Source of the DNA: an uncultured Lachnobacterium sp.
Lineage (GTDB): Bacteria > Bacillota > Clostridia > Lachnospirales > Lachnospiraceae
Length of the DNA stretch: 7,253 bases
Assembly (NCBI GenBank): GCA_900548765.1
Contig: URLU01000110.1
Location: forward strand, 1 to 7,253
Reading direction: 5' to 3'
In this document: in pieces, positions 6,273-7,253 of the stretch
How the letters are laid out: the number at the start of each line of letters is the position of its first letter
How positions within the stretch are numbered: the first letter of the stretch is position 1
Notes under the pieces: generated by a model
Database searches by the model: none
The model's input: only the letters and a program-made list of their open reading frames with translations
Told to the model about the DNA's origin: nothing
Translations under genes and position numbers: made by a program

Positions 6273-7253
6273 GAATGATTTTACCTGAAAATGTAAACTT
6301 AATAATTCATACTTTGTATGATAATGGTTTTGAGGCTTATGCAGTGGGAGGCTGTGTCAGAGATACAATCCTTGGCAGAGTGCCACAGGACTGGGACATA
6401 ACCACCTCTGCCAAGCCTGGACAGGTAAAAGCATTGTTTGAACATACCATAGATACAGGCATAGAGCATGGTACAGTGACTGTCATGCTTGACCATGTGG
6501 GCTATGAGGTGACAACCTACAGGATTGATGGAGAGTACGAGGACAACAGACATCCCAGGGAAGTGATATTCACATCAAATCTGGTGGAAGACCTAAAAAG
6601 GAGAGACTTCACCATAAATGCCATGGCATACAACGACGAGGAAGGCCTTATTGATGTATTCAGCGGCGCAGCGGATTTAGAGCAGAAGCAGGTACGCTGT
6701 GTGGGTGTTGCAAAAGACAGGTTTGGAGAGGATGCCTTAAGGATGCTCAGGGCAGTGAGATTTGCAGCCCAGCTTGGTTTTGAAATAGTGCCGGAGACTG
6801 CGGAGGCTGTGAAGGAGCTGGCACCGACGATTGCGCATGTGAGCGCAGAGCGTATACAGGTGGAGATGGTAAAGCTGCTGACCTCTGCCCATCCGGAGGA
6901 GATGAGGACAGCCTGCGAGCTGGGACTGACAAAGGTTTTTCTGCCAGAATTCGACCTTATGATGGAGACGCCTCAGATAAATAAGCATCATATGTATTCT
7001 GTTGGAGAGCATACTATTGCAGCCATGCAGAATATCGAACCAGACAAGGTCTTGAGGATTGCCATGCTTTTACATGATGTGGCAAAGCCAGCCTGCAGGA
7101 CTACAGACGAGGAAGGGCAGGAGCACTATCACGGACATCCGGAGCTGGGGGAGAAGATGGCAAGAGCTATCCTGCACCGCTTAAAGTTTGACAACAAGAC
7201 CATAGATGCCTGTGCAAAGCTCATCAGGTATCATGATGACAGACCAGCGATTA
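6269..7253 (+). CDS. cca: CCA tRNA nucleotidyltransferase with HD domain (3' end outside window)
   Basis: The first 328 codons of a class II CCA-adding enzyme, which builds or repairs the CCA 3' end of tRNAs from CTP and ATP without a template; the frame runs off the window. Head-domain motifs are GGCVRD (27-32) and the catalytic DWDITT with D41 and D43. RRDFTINAMA (111-120) follows, then the amino-acid template motif E154-D155-x-x-R158 within EDALRMLRAVRF. An HD-type domain comes next: H248 (GEHTI), H269-D270 (LLHDVAKP), H288/H290 and YHDD (321-324). This layout fits the nucleotidyltransferase-plus-HD group. CCA-adding versus A-adding specificity is not certain from motifs alone. The ATG at 6269 overlaps the preceding stop as ATGA, and another in-frame ATG lies 6 nt on at 6275. 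The weak, distant AAGGA suggests translational coupling to the upstream gene. It is the third gene of the proS cluster. Confidence 0.95.
   Translation, partial: MRMILPENVNLIIHTLYDNGFEAYAVGGCVRDTILGRVPQDWDITTSAKPGQVKALFEHTIDTGIEHGTVTVMLDHVGYEVTTYRIDGEYEDNRHPREVIFTSNLVEDLKRRDFTINAMAYNDEEGLIDVFSGAADLEQKQVRCVGVAKDRFGEDALRMLRAVRFAAQLGFEIVPETAEAVKELAPTIAHVSAERIQVEMVKLLTSAHPEEMRTACELGLTKVFLPEFDLMMETPQINKHHMYSVGEHTIAAMQNIEPDKVLRIAMLLHDVAKPACRTTDEEGQEHYHGHPELGEKMARAILHRLKFDNKTIDACAKLIRYHDDRPAI

Noticed and set aside
6299..7012. Minus-strand open frames opposite cca
   Set aside because: They lie across conserved cca motifs, show no recognisable domain, and are explained as shadows of the real gene.

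Overview
The window looks like an ordinary chromosomal segment of a low- to mid-GC Firmicute, most likely a Clostridia/Lachnospiraceae-type bacterium. This is inferred from gene content, AGGAGG-type ribosome binding sites, frequent AGA/AGG arginine codons, and the short archaeal/eukaryotic-type prolyl-tRNA synthetase common in that group. The genus cannot be fixed from the sequence. There are no mobile elements, CRISPR arrays, rRNA or tRNA genes, and no gene-free stretch longer than about 145 bp.

Layout. Positions 1-342 (+) hold the C-terminal end of an RluA-family pseudouridine synthase. Converging on it, with only 20 bp between the stop codons, is a two-gene minus-strand operon. It reads azlC (1377-676) then azlD (686-363) and encodes a branched-chain amino acid exporter of the AzlCD type. 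A 143-bp divergent intergenic region (1378-1520) carries back-to-back promoters, one for azlCD and one for a plus-strand gene cluster. That cluster is proS (1521-2960), then a 1093-residue signalling protein (2991-6272), then cca (6269 to beyond the window end).

The central protein is the unusual part. Its N-terminus resembles the P-loop ATPase domain of STAND/AAA_16 regulators, but the Walker A and Walker B residues are gone. This is followed by a long helical TPR-like region, a GAF-like domain, a short helical linker and an intact GGDEF diguanylate cyclase domain that lacks the RxxD inhibitory site. It has no membrane segments and no EAL domain.

The plus-strand cluster places a probable c-di-GMP synthase between two tRNA-metabolism genes: prolyl-tRNA charging and CCA-end synthesis. 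The synthase stop and the cca start overlap (ATGA). An A7 slippery heptamer just upstream is in the right phase for a -1 shift to join the two reading frames. Whether the grouping is functional or only transcriptional cannot be decided from this sequence.
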